Source: Bariatricus massiliensis (GTDB taxonomy: Bacteria > Bacillota > Clostridia > Lachnospirales > Lachnospiraceae). Taken from it: a stretch of DNA of 64,000 bases. Within the stretch, counting starts at the first letter, position 1. Every line of letters starts with the position of its first letter. The notes beneath the pieces were generated by a model. It was not told the origin of the DNA, ran no database searches, and was given only the letters and a program-made list of their open reading frames with translations. Of the stretch, positions 1-8,293 are shown piece after piece. A program made the position numbers and the translations under genes. The stretch is from the NCBI RefSeq assembly GCF_900086725.1, contig NZ_LT574837.1, positions 2,501 to 66,500 on the forward strand, in the 5' to 3' direction.

Positions 1-2
1 AA

Positions 3-88
3 CGGAGAGGGTGGGATTCGAACCCACGCGCCCTTGCGGACAAACGGTTTTCAAGACCGCCTCGTTATGACCACTTCGATACCTCTCC
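3..88 (-). tRNA. tRNA-Ser (anticodon UGA)
   Basis: On the minus strand the sequence starts GGAGAGGT and ends CCTCTCCG, giving a 7-bp acceptor stem. The anticodon loop CTTGAAA carries TGA, so it reads UCN serine codons. A variable arm between anticodon stem and T arm (about 14 nt, containing the stem TGTCCGCAAGGGCG) fits a class II tRNA, and the T loop reads GGTTCGAATCC. No CCA is encoded. It lies downstream of ispD on the same strand. Confidence 0.95.
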
Positions 89-152
89 AGTTATGAAATT
101 GTTGCCGCCGTACTCAGCGACAAAATGAATTTTAACACAACTACAAAAGAAC

Positions 153-171
153 TGTCAATAAGAAATTGACA
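153..171 (-). terminator. weak hairpin after ispD, possible terminator
   Basis: A 7-bp inverted repeat (TGTCAAT and ATTGACA, 5-nt loop) follows the ispD stop on the minus strand and is followed by GTTCTTTTG. The stem is AT-rich and the T tract is interrupted, so termination may be partial. It sits between ispD and the tRNA gene. Confidence 0.4.
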
Positions 172-177
172 AGATTT

Positions 178-906
178 TCAATTTCTTTTTCTGAGCCCCA
201 CGAACAGCTCTGCAATCGGCAGATCCTCCGGCGTTGTAATTTTGATATTTTCGTAGGAACCTTCCACTAATTTTATAGGTGCATGCAGCATCTGCTCCGC
301 AACCATGGCGTCATCCGTCACCTGTATACAGGGTTCCCCCATCAGCCTGAAATATGCTTCTTTAATCAAAGAAACTTCAAATACCTGCGGTGTCTGAATC
401 ATCCAGAGATACTTTCTGTCCGGTGTCTCCTTTGCAAAGGAATTCTCATCGGCCACTTTAATGGTATCTTTTGACGGCATACCCACAACACAGGCGCCAT
501 GCTTTTTCACTGCTTCATAAGCGCGTGCAAGAATCTGCTCATCCACAAAAGGGCGTGCACCGTCATGAATAAACACATAGCCATCCTGATTAGGAGTCTT
601 CAGACCATTATCTTCCATAACGCGCAAAGCCCGGTAGACAGACTCGTAGCGTTCGCTGCCTCCCACAGTTATCGTATCCACTTTCGCAAATCCAAACCGC
701 TCAACAATTTCTCTTCTACAGTAATCCACTTGCCCTTCACCGACGACGAGAATAATGTCATCTATAATGTCCGACTGCTCGAACACTGCCAGAGAATAAT
801 ATAGCACCGGTTTCCCTTCAATTTCCAGATATTGCTTTTGAATCTTTGTCCCCATGCGGCTTCCTTGGCCTGCCGCCAGAACAATCGCCGTACATCTCTT
901 TTTCAT
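178..906 (-). CDS. ispD: 2-C-methyl-D-erythritol 4-phosphate cytidylyltransferase (IspD)
   Basis: IspD transfers CMP from CTP to methylerythritol phosphate in the cytoplasmic MEP isoprenoid pathway. The N terminus has the nucleotide-binding signature AIVLAAGQGSRMG followed by K-Q-Y, and the middle has the VFIHDGARPF segment typical of the family. Length (242 aa) is normal. An ATG at 906 is preferred over an in-frame GTG at 915 because AAGGTGG lies 5 bases upstream of it, and the GTG would overlap that ribosome site. The gene follows tsaD after a 15-bp gap and is probably the last protein gene of the housekeeping operon. Confidence 0.93.
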   Translation of the reverse strand: MKKRCTAIVLAAGQGSRMGTKIQKQYLEIEGKPVLYYSLAVFEQSDIIDDIILVVGEGQVDYCRREIVERFGFAKVDTITVGGSERYESVYRALRVMEDNGLKTPNQDGYVFIHDGARPFVDEQILARAYEAVKKHGACVVGMPSKDTIKVADENSFAKETPDRKYLWMIQTPQVFEVSLIKEAYFRLMGEPCIQVTDDAMVAEQMLHAPIKLVEGSYENIKITTPEDLPIAELFVGLRKRN

Positions 907-921
907 AGACACCACCTTGCC

Positions 922-1953
922 CTATCGTTCTCCCAGCTTTAAATTAGGAACTGCATTCAAATCCCAGCCATGACGTGTCCCTGCCAGATACTCATAATAC
1001 GCGGCCACCCCAATCATGGCAGCATTGTCCGTGCAGAATATGGGTGAAGGGTAATAAAATTCTATTCCGTTCTCCTCACATGCATTTTTCATGGCAGCAC
1101 GCAGCGTACTGTTGGAAGCTACCCCTCCCGCTATTGCGAACTTTTTCAATCCATACTCCTGCACTGCATGCATCGCATTCTCCACGAGCACATCGGTCAC
1201 CGCTTTCTGGAAAGACGCCGCGATATCGGCCCGGTTATACTCGATTCCTTTCATTTGGCAGCCATTGATATAGTTGAGCACGGATGACTTCACACCGCTG
1301 AAACTAAAATCATAAGGGGAATCTTCTATGTGGGCCTTTGGAAATACGATGGCATCCGCGTTGCCCTCCTTAGAAAGTTTGTCTATCTTAGGCCCCCCGG
1401 GATACCCTAAGCCAATCGCTCTGGCCACTTTGTCGAACGCTTCACCTGCGGCATCATCTCGAGTCCTGCCCAAAATCTCATAGTCTCCATAGTCCTTCAC
1501 GCAAACTAGATGCGTATGGCCTCCGGATACAACAAGACATAAAAACGGCGGCTCCAACTCTTTATTTTCAATGTAATTGGCCGAGATGTGCCCTTCTATA
1601 TGATGCACGCCGACCAACGGGATTTTTTTAGCATAGGCAATGGCTTTCGCCTCCGCTACCCCCACAAGAAGCGCGCCAACCAAGCCGGGGCCATATGTGA
1701 CGCCGATGGCGTCAATATCGTCCAGCGTAACTTCCGCCTCTGTCAAAGCCTCTTCTATTACTTGATTGATTTTTTCAATATGCTTTCTTGACGCAATTTC
1801 CGGCACGACTCCTCCGTATAGCTTATGCAGCTCAATCTGAGAAGATATCACGTTAGACAACACCTCACGGCCATTTTTCACCACCGCCGCCGCCGTCTCG
1901 TCACATGAGCTTTCGATTGCCAGAATCAATATATCCTTCTTCTCTTCGTCCAC
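922..1953 (-). CDS. tsaD: tRNA N6-adenosine threonylcarbamoyltransferase (TsaD)
   Basis: TsaD transfers the threonylcarbamoyl group to A37 of ANN-decoding tRNAs, acting with TsaB and TsaE, both of which are encoded just upstream. Visible family signatures are ILAIESSCDETAAAVV at the N terminus, the metal-binding HIEGH segment, and the ASNSTLR and NAAMIG segments near the C terminus. A longer in-frame ORF extends to 2097 but would run into rnz. The GTG at 1953, with AAGGAGG 9 bases upstream, gives the expected start and a 343-aa product of normal length. The gene starts 17 bp after the rnz stop, so it is probably co-transcribed. Confidence 0.93.
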   Translation of the reverse strand: MDEEKKDILILAIESSCDETAAAVVKNGREVLSNVISSQIELHKLYGGVVPEIASRKHIEKINQVIEEALTEAEVTLDDIDAIGVTYGPGLVGALLVGVAEAKAIAYAKKIPLVGVHHIEGHISANYIENKELEPPFLCLVVSGGHTHLVCVKDYGDYEILGRTRDDAAGEAFDKVARAIGLGYPGGPKIDKLSKEGNADAIVFPKAHIEDSPYDFSFSGVKSSVLNYINGCQMKGIEYNRADIAASFQKAVTDVLVENAMHAVQEYGLKKFAIAGGVASNSTLRAAMKNACEENGIEFYYPSPIFCTDNAAMIGVAAYYEYLAGTRHGWDLNAVPNLKLGER

Positions 1954-1970
1954 GTCTTCTCTCCTCCTTT

Positions 1971-2879
1971 TTATTCCGGAAAATCCAGTTCTACGGACAT
2001 GCGGTCTTTCCCGGCAACTGCATGAGGGAAAATGTCCCTTACCGCATCCATGAATTCTTCCGGTCTGGTAAGCGACGGGCTGTAATGGGTCAGCCACATT
2101 TCCTTAACCTCCGCATCCTTGGCAAGCGCTGCCGCCTCATAAAATGTCATATGCTTATACTCCACCGCTTTGGAAGCCTTCTCCTTCTCACCGTACATCC
2201 CTTCGCAGATGAATAAGTCAGAACCTGCCGCATGCTCCCTGATAGAATCCGTGGGTCTGGTGTCCGTGCAGTAAGTAAGCTTAATGCCCTTTCTTGGCGC
2301 TCCCAGAACCATATCCGGCGTCAGTATCTTCCCGTCCAGCTCAATGGAATCTCCTTTTTGTAAGTATCGCCAATACTGTTTGGGAATCCCCTGCGCTTCC
2401 GCTCTTTCAACATCAAACTTTCCCGCCCTGTCGATTTCGATCGTATATCCATAACAGATAACATTATGTCTCACACGAAACGCAGTCAGCCGGTAGCCAT
2501 TTATTTCAAATGACTGTACCGGCTCTGTGATTTCTATAAATTTCAATTCAAACGGCAGTTCTGGCGCGATGACACGAAGAGAATTCACTACTCTTTCCAA
2601 TCCTCTCGGCCCGATTAAAGTGAGGGGTTCCGTCCTGTCTGTATTTCCCATTGTCAGCAAGAGCCCCGGGAGGCCGCTGATATGGTCGCCATGATAATGA
2701 GTGAAACAGATAACATCTATGGGCTTAAAGCTCCATCCCTTTTCTTTAATCGCAATCTGCGTCCCCTCGCCACAATCAATCAATAAATGGCTTCCGTTGA
2801 ATCTAGTCATCAAAGCGGTAAGCCACCGGTAAGGAAGCGGCATCATTCCGCCGGTTCCAAGTAAACATACATCTAACAT
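1971..2879 (-). CDS. rnz: ribonuclease Z (tRNA 3' endonuclease)
   Basis: This is a metallo-beta-lactamase-fold nuclease that removes tRNA 3' trailers. The zinc-binding motif THYHGDH follows the N-terminal GTGGMMP segment. Later family features are CTDTRPT and LTHYSP, which hold the distal His and Asp ligands. Length is 302 aa, typical of the short RNase Z form. The ATG is preceded by AAGGAGAACC. It sits between a small cysteine-rich gene and tsaD with short gaps, so the block combines tRNA processing and tRNA modification. Confidence 0.92.
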   Translation of the reverse strand: MLDVCLLGTGGMMPLPYRWLTALMTRFNGSHLLIDCGEGTQIAIKEKGWSFKPIDVICFTHYHGDHISGLPGLLLTMGNTDRTEPLTLIGPRGLERVVNSLRVIAPELPFELKFIEITEPVQSFEINGYRLTAFRVRHNVICYGYTIEIDRAGKFDVERAEAQGIPKQYWRYLQKGDSIELDGKILTPDMVLGAPRKGIKLTYCTDTRPTDSIREHAAGSDLFICEGMYGEKEKASKAVEYKHMTFYEAAALAKDAEVKEMWLTHYSPSLTRPEEFMDAVRDIFPHAVAGKDRMSVELDFPE

Positions 2880-2888
2880 CGGTTCTCC

Positions 2889-3131
2889 TTATTCTGGTCT
2901 TATTTCCACTGGAATACGGAAAGAAGATATCAGCTTGTCGTAGCACTGCTCGCACATATCAAACTGATGGAATTCGGTATCCTTATCAGAAAAATATCCC
3001 CACTGCTTTTCAACAGTCAACACTTCTTCCTTGGCAATTCCGTTTACTACTTCTATTTCTTTTCCGCATTGATTGCAGATAATTTTTGTGATTTCTTTTT
3101 CCTGTTTGTTGTAAATTTTAAACTGGCGCAT
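2889..3131 (-). CDS. small four-cysteine protein, possible zinc ribbon
   Basis: An 80-residue protein of unknown function. It has two CxxC pairs (ICNQCGKE near residue 20 and MCEQCYDK near residue 62), the spacing expected for one structural zinc site. There is no signal peptide or membrane segment, so it should be cytoplasmic. AGGAGG lies just upstream of the ATG. It sits 10 bp before rnz; a 141-bp gap separates it from rimI and may hold an internal promoter. In that gap the minus strand has an inverted repeat CCACTA-7nt-TAGTGG near 3219-3237, of unknown meaning. Confidence 0.7.
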   Translation of the reverse strand: MRQFKIYNKQEKEITKIICNQCGKEIEVVNGIAKEEVLTVEKQWGYFSDKDTEFHQFDMCEQCYDKLISSFRIPVEIRPE

Positions 3132-3272
3132 CGTTTTCCTCCTGTGAATCCTGTCCGCACGCCGAAAGACGTCCGGTCTTCATCTCATCTGGTTACGCCT
3201 TCATTATATAGTCACTCCACTACAATTCCTAGTGGGAACTACTGTATACTCATACTAAATCTTCCATTTCTC

Positions 3273-3722
3273 TCAAAGCGTCTTGCTCATCAGCACGGCA
3301 TCTTCGGGATTGTCCCCGCCGTAATAAAACTTCCGCTCACCGTCCACCGTAAAACCATTTTTCGTATAAAAGCTGATTGCAGGTTTATTGCTCTTTCGTA
3401 CATCAAGCAGCAGCTTTGTCAACTGCTTCTCACCACATACCGATTCCATATGCTCAAGCAGCCGCTGCCCCACTCCCCTGCCTCTGGCCTGCTCTGTCAC
3501 AGCGATTCTGGCAATCTCACACTCATCCAAGACATAATAGCAAAGATAATATCCCAGAAGGGTATCCCCTTCCTTCGCCGCAGCACAGAAGGTGTGGGTC
3601 TGTTTCACCGTACTTCTTATCTCGTGGTAGCTCCATGCATCCGGGAAAATCTGCTGCTCCAAAAAGGCAGTCTGTTCTATCAAATCCTGATCTTCCAGTT
3701 CCATCGTCTTTATACTAAGCAT
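3273..3722 (-). CDS. rimI: ribosomal protein alanine N-acetyltransferase (RimI-like GNAT)
   Basis: A 149-aa GNAT-fold acetyltransferase. The acetyl-CoA pyrophosphate loop is visible as ARGRGVGQRLL near residue 80, and the C-terminal half has the family KSNKPAISFYTKNGF pattern. RimI acetylates the N terminus of ribosomal protein bS18, and in Firmicutes it is commonly encoded with tsaB and tsaE, as here. An alternative is a general RimI-like N-acetyltransferase. AGAGGAGG precedes the ATG. It lies 45 bp after tsaB. Confidence 0.88.
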   Translation of the reverse strand: MLSIKTMELEDQDLIEQTAFLEQQIFPDAWSYHEIRSTVKQTHTFCAAAKEGDTLLGYYLCYYVLDECEIARIAVTEQARGRGVGQRLLEHMESVCGEKQLTKLLLDVRKSNKPAISFYTKNGFTVDGERKFYYGGDNPEDAVLMSKTL

Positions 3723-3767
3723 TTTTGCCTCCTCTGATGTACTTTTTGAAATATCCGCTCCTTCTCC

Positions 3768-4505
3768 TTATCTCCCGCCGTCCAGAGCTTTTTGGCGTTC
3801 AGCCCGCTCCCGTTCCGCCTGTGAGACGCGCAGGTAATCCGGCTTATGCTCTGCGGCATTTTCAATTTTTCCTTCATGATAATACTGTATCGCCAGCGCT
3901 CCCACCGCAGCGGCCCGCTGGTAATTCATGTGTGGCGGCGCAAAAGCAATATCCTTTTCCCTCAAAAGTTCTTCCTTCAAGGCATGACAATGAACAGGGA
4001 CTCCGTCCCCCAAAAAAATGATTCTTTTATCATAAGAACGAAGCTTTTCCGCCAGCTCCTCAATCCCCACAGCCATCTGTGGCTCCAACACATTCATTCT
4101 GTCACCGTCAAAAGAATAGATTCCACTATAGACCTGATTCCTTCTGGCGTCCATAATGGGACAGACAACGCAATCCGTATAGCAGAGGTTATAGGCCAGC
4201 CCGTCCACCGTGGGAATGTGAATCAGCGGTCTATTTAAAGCCAGACCAAGCCCCTTTGCAGTAGCCGAACCGATGCGCAGCCCGGTAAAAGACCCCGGCC
4301 CTCCTGCCACTGCAATGGCATCTATCGATTCCATGTCCAATTCTGTCATCTTTGCAATCTCATCTAACATCGGAAGCAGCGTCTGAGAATGCGTCTTTTT
4401 ATAATTGACCGTATACTCGGCGACTGTTTTCGCACCTGTCTCCGTCTCTTCCACAACAGCAACGGCCGCCACAAGGCCGGAACTGTCAAGCGCTAAAATA
4501 CGCAT
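3768..4505 (-). CDS. tsaB: tRNA threonylcarbamoyladenosine biosynthesis protein TsaB
   Basis: TsaB is the inactive ASKHA-fold partner that holds TsaD in the t6A-modifying complex. The N terminus MRILALDSSG and the GGPGSFTGLRIG segment near residue 70 are diagnostic. Length is 245 aa. The C-terminal half is more variable, as is usual for TsaB. AGAGGACGAG precedes the ATG. It lies between tsaE (31 bp upstream) and rimI, the common Firmicute order. Confidence 0.92.
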   Translation of the reverse strand: MRILALDSSGLVAAVAVVEETETGAKTVAEYTVNYKKTHSQTLLPMLDEIAKMTELDMESIDAIAVAGGPGSFTGLRIGSATAKGLGLALNRPLIHIPTVDGLAYNLCYTDCVVCPIMDARRNQVYSGIYSFDGDRMNVLEPQMAVGIEELAEKLRSYDKRIIFLGDGVPVHCHALKEELLREKDIAFAPPHMNYQRAAAVGALAIQYYHEGKIENAAEHKPDYLRVSQAERERAERQKALDGGR

Positions 4506-4536
4506 AAAATCTCGTCCTCTTTTCTATTTTTAATGA

Positions 4537-4962
4537 TTACAATTCTTCCACAGTGATTCTGCGGAATTCGAATCCAAATTGCAAGTCTTTTTCTATTACG
4601 ATTTCCGTGCGGTCCGGCGGCAGAATCTCTTCTATGAGATTGGCCCATTCAATCAGGCACACCCCGTTCCCGTAGATATAGTCCTCATAGCCGATTTCAT
4701 CCATCTCTTCGATGTCGCCGATTCTATACACGTCAAAATGATAGAACGGCAGACGCCCTTCTTCATACACCTGTACTATCGTAAATGTAGGGCTGCTGAT
4801 GGGTTCTTTGATGCCGAGGCCCTCGGCAAGGCCTTGGGTAAATACCGTCTTCCCTACACCCAGATCTCCGACCAGAGTGTAGACCTGTCCCGCTTTCGCC
4901 TGTCTCCCTATCTTTTTCCCCAGCTCAAATGTTTCCGCAGCACTTCTTGTCTCAATTACCAT
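4537..4962 (-). CDS. tsaE: tRNA threonylcarbamoyladenosine biosynthesis ATPase TsaE
   Basis: A 141-aa P-loop ATPase that drives the TsaB-TsaD cycle. The Walker A motif GDLGVGKT lies at about residue 34, followed by FTQGLA. The conserved SSPTFTIVQVYEEG and HFDVYRI segments are present. Length is typical. GGGGAGGC lies upstream of the ATG. It is the first gene of the t6A block, 21 bp after a membrane-protein gene. Confidence 0.92.
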   Translation of the reverse strand: MVIETRSAAETFELGKKIGRQAKAGQVYTLVGDLGVGKTVFTQGLAEGLGIKEPISSPTFTIVQVYEEGRLPFYHFDVYRIGDIEEMDEIGYEDYIYGNGVCLIEWANLIEEILPPDRTEIVIEKDLQFGFEFRRITVEEL

Positions 4963-4983
4963 TGTATTTGTTGCCTCCCCATT

Positions 4984-5496
4984 CTAAATAGCGCTCACAT
5001 GGCGGATTTTCACTTTATTCGGCGGCATATGCGTAGAAATCATCTTTACCACTTCCGGGTATTGTTCTCCCAATGCTTCTCTCGGAAAAATGAGAGCCCG
5101 TACTTTGGTCACATATAAAATAATGGAAGAACCTGTAGAAACCGCTTTCTGAAATTCTGCCCATGGATTGAGGGTACTCTGCTCCCCCTGCGATATCTTC
5201 ACGCCCTCCTCTGTCATTTCATATGTAATCGCTTCCTGAAACATTGGCGATTTCGCCACCTGCTCACTGGAACGTATTTTCAAATTGATGGGATTGCCCA
5301 CAAGAAAAATAAAGGCAAACAGGAAAAATGTCATTGCTGTACTACTCTCTCCCGCTGTCAGATTCTGGATTCCAAGCGCAAGGGTCACAAGGCCGAATAC
5401 CGTCCCCGCTATCCCGCTCAGGCTTGTATATGAAGTATGGAGCATGAAATTGTACATTGCTTTCTTTGTCATCTTTACGTCAAATTTCACTGACAT
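4984..5496 (-). CDS. YcxB-like membrane protein
   Basis: A 170-aa protein of unknown role. Two hydrophobic stretches (about residues 25-45 and 53-70) are followed by a soluble C-terminal half with the pattern EMTEEGVKIS, W-A-E-F, and IFPREAL, which resembles YcxB-like C-terminal domains. It should be a membrane protein with a cytoplasmic beta-rich domain. GGGAGGTAAC lies upstream of the ATG. It is the 5'-most gene of the housekeeping run and is separated from the next operon by a terminator. Confidence 0.65.
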   Translation of the reverse strand: MSVKFDVKMTKKAMYNFMLHTSYTSLSGIAGTVFGLVTLALGIQNLTAGESSTAMTFFLFAFIFLVGNPINLKIRSSEQVAKSPMFQEAITYEMTEEGVKISQGEQSTLNPWAEFQKAVSTGSSIILYVTKVRALIFPREALGEQYPEVVKMISTHMPPNKVKIRHVSAI

Positions 5497-5565
5497 CTAC
5501 GTTACCTCCCGTATCAAAAGCGTTCTGCTGCTAAGATTATACCACAGGAATCAATGTCTAACAAG

Positions 5566-5599
5566 CAAAAAGGACACGGTGCTTATGCTCCTGTGTCCC
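5566..5599 (-). terminator. Rho-independent terminator of the 5.6-10.2 kb operon
   Basis: On the minus strand GGACAC and GTGTCC form a stem, extended by GG/CC inside it, followed directly by TTTTTG. It lies 13 bp after the lipoprotein stop and before the YcxB-like gene, so it closes the upstream operon. Confidence 0.8.
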
Positions 5600-5611
5600 T
5601 TAGTTATACCA

Positions 5612-6499
5612 TTATTCAAATCCGCCTGCACTTTTAACTAGCTCTGCATAATCACCAATACTAATTTCCGTCGGGACACTGAAAGACATATTGATACCAT
5701 CCTTCATCTGCTGAATGCTTGTCTGTGCATTTGCGTCAGTCATATCAATTAACCCCATTTCTTCGTCTGTGTACCCCATCAAATACTGCACAACTGCAAG
5801 ACAGCACTGAGACTTCTCATCTTCCGATGCAGCCTCCCACTCTAACTTCGTCCAGTTGAGATACTCATTTCCATAATCTTTACCAGATGCCTGAAACATG
5901 GTATCCATCTCCGCAAATAGTCCTATCACCACTTCGTTGGCATCCTTGCTGTCTATGGAATACTTTCCATCAGATGCTTTTGTGACAGCCACCTCATAGT
6001 TGACCGCATCACCATAGGACTGCTCCTCAACGGCTTGCTTCAACGCATCCAGCAGAACCTCTCCTATATCTGTTCCTGCGGCTGATTGTGAAACATTATT
6101 TAGAAATACAGTCATAACGTCGGACGGATATGCCTTCACCTCTACTATAAAATTACCATCCTTATCCTTTTTAGCTTTCCCTACTTCATATTTTGCAGAG
6201 GCAAGCAGTTCCTTGCATACTTCTACGAAGTCTCGGGGAAATTCTTCTCCTGTTCCGGCAATGCTGCTCATCTGTTCTACCAGACTATCCAGACTTTCCT
6301 GATACATCTTTTTCACATCTTTTTTTGACTTACCTGTAACCTCTGCATAGTCGTCCACGTCACCTTCCAGAGAAGCTTTAAAGCATGCTTCCACGTACTC
6401 CTGCGCATCAGCCTCCGTAAGCTCCTTCTTACACGAGGTAAGCAGCATAGCCGACGCAAGCATTATCAGCAACAGTTTGATTTTATTAAATCTTTTCAT
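5612..6499 (-). CDS. predicted lipoprotein, unknown function
   Basis: A 295-aa exported protein. The N terminus is a lipoprotein signal: basic start, hydrophobic stretch, then LLTSC with the modified cysteine at residue 23. The mature part is acidic, mostly helical in appearance, and has no motif I recognise. AAAAGGAG precedes the ATG. It is the last gene of the operon that starts with the wall-anchored protein at 8294-10219, so it is probably displayed on the outer face of the membrane with that product. Confidence 0.75.
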   Translation of the reverse strand: MKRFNKIKLLLIMLASAMLLTSCKKELTEADAQEYVEACFKASLEGDVDDYAEVTGKSKKDVKKMYQESLDSLVEQMSSIAGTGEEFPRDFVEVCKELLASAKYEVGKAKKDKDGNFIVEVKAYPSDVMTVFLNNVSQSAAGTDIGEVLLDALKQAVEEQSYGDAVNYEVAVTKASDGKYSIDSKDANEVVIGLFAEMDTMFQASGKDYGNEYLNWTKLEWEAASEDEKSQCCLAVVQYLMGYTDEEMGLIDMTDANAQTSIQQMKDGINMSFSVPTEISIGDYAELVKSAGGFE

Positions 6500-6512
6500 A
6501 ACTAAACTCCTT

Positions 6513-6968
6513 TTATTGTTTTCCGGCCGTCAAAGCTCCTAAGTTCTTCAGAGACATCTGAAATATAATCGTCTCAATACACTCTAAAAGCTCACTGGAA
6601 TCTTTAATATCCAGTTTCTTCAACGAGTAACCACCATCACTTCTATAATAATGCATATATTTTTCTCTTCCATTGATAATAAATTGGGCCTGTTCTTCCT
6701 GCACCCATATTTTCTTTCTCAGGACGGTAAAAAGGGACTTCTCTATCGACTGTGCAGCAATAAAAAGATCCACTCCTCCCTCTAGAAACTCGACAATACG
6801 GAAGACTGTATCCAAATCCTTTGTCAACGTAAGTTTGATATGATATTTATCATTTTTCTCTATCCTGTAGCACAAATTACGGTATCGCCACAACTCCGGC
6901 ATTGTTTTTGCATATATCATAATGTTGATGTCAGCTACCGCCCTATTATTTTTCTGTATTTTTTTCAT
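6513..6968 (-). CDS. hypothetical protein, 151 aa
   Basis: Not recognised. It has no signal peptide or membrane segment and is rich in basic residues at the N terminus (MKKIQKNNR). The body contains DLDTVFRIVEFLEGGVDLF and a central FIINGREKYMHYY segment. AGGAAAC lies upstream of the ATG. It sits between HU and the lipoprotein with short gaps, so it is part of the same operon. Function cannot be assigned from sequence alone. Confidence 0.6.
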   Translation of the reverse strand: MKKIQKNNRAVADINIMIYAKTMPELWRYRNLCYRIEKNDKYHIKLTLTKDLDTVFRIVEFLEGGVDLFIAAQSIEKSLFTVLRKKIWVQEEQAQFIINGREKYMHYYRSDGGYSLKKLDIKDSSELLECIETIIFQMSLKNLGALTAGKQ

Positions 6969-6991
6969 AATAGTTTCCTGACATTTTGCCG

Positions 6992-7270
6992 TTAAACTTG
7001 CTGTACCATTTCTTTCAACTGTTTTCCGGGTCTGAAACGAGGAGATTTATGGGCCGGTATCTGTAATATTTCACCATTGTGTGGATTACGGCCCTCACGC
7101 GCCTTTACTTGCTTTGTGTCAAAGGTTCCAAAACCAACTAGTTGAATTTTCTCTCCCTGTGCCAGTTTCTCAGAAATAACTTTAAGTATTTCATTTGTCA
7201 CATTCATAGTTGTATTAGTTGATGTTTCTGTGTTTTGTGCCACAATTGCGGCTAATTCTGCTTTTGTCAT
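6992..7270 (-). CDS. hup: HU family DNA-binding protein
   Basis: A 92-aa histone-like protein. N-terminal helices (TKAELAAIVAQ) are followed by GEKIQLVGFGTFDTK, the beta arm with EGRNPHNGE, and the C-terminal FRPGKQLKEMV helix. All expected parts of HU are present. CAGGAGAG lies upstream of the ATG. Its place inside an operon with an EAL protein, a wall protein and a lipoprotein is unusual for a main HU gene, so it may be an accessory HU paralog. Confidence 0.9.
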   Translation of the reverse strand: MTKAELAAIVAQNTETSTNTTMNVTNEILKVISEKLAQGEKIQLVGFGTFDTKQVKAREGRNPHNGEILQIPAHKSPRFRPGKQLKEMVQQV

Positions 7271-7286
7271 AATTCTCTCCTGATTT

Positions 7287-8075
7287 TTAATAATTTTCTT
7301 TTATTTGTCCCCCACCTCGCATACGCGGGACGGCATTAAAAAAGCATTTTTCAAAATCACTGACAGACATTGGCCGGTAAAAATAAGAACCCTGACCATA
7401 ATTGCACCCCAGTTCTCTCAACAGACGAACCTGTGCTTCTGTCTCAATTCCGTCCGCAATGCATCGGATATTTCCCATCTGGCAACACATATCTATAGTG
7501 GTCTGTACTATGATTCCAGACTTCTTGTTATAGGTGATGTCGTCGATTAACCCCTTACCTATCTTCAATTCACTAAACCCAATTTCAGACAGTATCTTCA
7601 TATTCGAAAAACCGCTTCCATAATCATCCAGCGAAAGGGGAAATCCGATTTTTTTTATCCTGTCCACATAAGTTGGAACTCTCCTGTCTAACTCTTTTAT
7701 AGCAATAGAACGCTCCGCAACTCCCAGCACTATGCTTCCCGGATTCAGTTGGTATTGACAACACAAAGTTTCCATCCGTCTGACTGCTTCTGGATTGTTC
7801 AGAGTGGCACGGGATAAATTAACCGATAAATGAAAATTAGGCACTGCACTCTGCCATTTATTCAGAATGCGGCATACACTTTCCATGATAAAAAAATCCA
7901 GCTTAAAAATGTACTCTTTCATCTCTGTCTTAGTAACAAAATCTCTAGGCACAATAATCTTTCCGCCAACCTCGGTTGCCCGCACGAGCGCCTCCGCACC
8001 TATTACTTTTCCGCTGTCCAATCGTATCTGGGGCTGCAGGTATATCTGGTATTCACATCTAACTTTTTTTCCCAT
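7287..8075 (-). CDS. EAL-domain protein, probable c-di-GMP phosphodiesterase
   Basis: A stand-alone EAL domain of 262 aa. The signature appears as AEALVRA near residue 35. Other catalytic positions seen are SVNLS, the E of GVAERS, DDYGSG, K of LKIG, GIET and the Q of YGQG. The Asp that normally follows LKI is Gly (LKIG instead of LKID), so activity could be reduced. There is no GGDEF, PAS or membrane part. An upstream in-frame start at 8144 would overlap the preceding gene; ATG 8075 has AAAAGGGGCAG upstream and leaves a clean 13-bp gap. It may lower c-di-GMP when the adhesin operon is expressed. Confidence 0.83.
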   Translation of the reverse strand: MGKKVRCEYQIYLQPQIRLDSGKVIGAEALVRATEVGGKIIVPRDFVTKTEMKEYIFKLDFFIMESVCRILNKWQSAVPNFHLSVNLSRATLNNPEAVRRMETLCCQYQLNPGSIVLGVAERSIAIKELDRRVPTYVDRIKKIGFPLSLDDYGSGFSNMKILSEIGFSELKIGKGLIDDITYNKKSGIIVQTTIDMCCQMGNIRCIADGIETEAQVRLLRELGCNYGQGSYFYRPMSVSDFEKCFFNAVPRMRGGGQIKENY

Positions 8076-8088
8076 ATATCTGCCCCTT

Positions 8089-8286
8089 TTACTCGCATCC
8101 AAAGACAAGCCGGACACCTTTTCCCAACTCAATCTTCTCCCCACTGTCCGTAGATTTTTTTACTTCTTTCAACATGAGATCCCATATCATCACAATTGTT
8201 TCTTTGCTATAATTGCATTTTTCCGAAACACGTTCTGCCAGTTCTTCTTCGTCAATTACATTGATTGTTGTCGATACCAACGGCAT
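8089..8286 (-). CDS. short HU-like protein lacking the DNA-binding arm
   Basis: A 65-aa protein. The segment EELAERVSEKC followed by GEKIELGKGVRL aligns by eye with the helical dimerisation part and first strand of HU (compare GEKIQLVGFGTF in the HU encoded 800 bp downstream). It then stops with FGCE, where the DNA-binding beta arm would begin. The RBS AGAGGAG precedes the ATG, so it looks expressed. It could be a truncated paralog or a dimerisation partner of HU. Homology to HU is an inference from a short match. Confidence 0.55.
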   Translation of the reverse strand: MPLVSTTINVIDEEELAERVSEKCNYSKETIVMIWDLMLKEVKKSTDSGEKIELGKGVRLVFGCE

Positions 8287-8293
8287 AATACTC

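Noticed and set aside
2967..3737. 256-codon plus-strand frame opposite the small cysteine-rich gene and rimI
   Set aside because: It is the complement of rimI and the small gene; composition and lack of a ribosome site mark it as a shadow.
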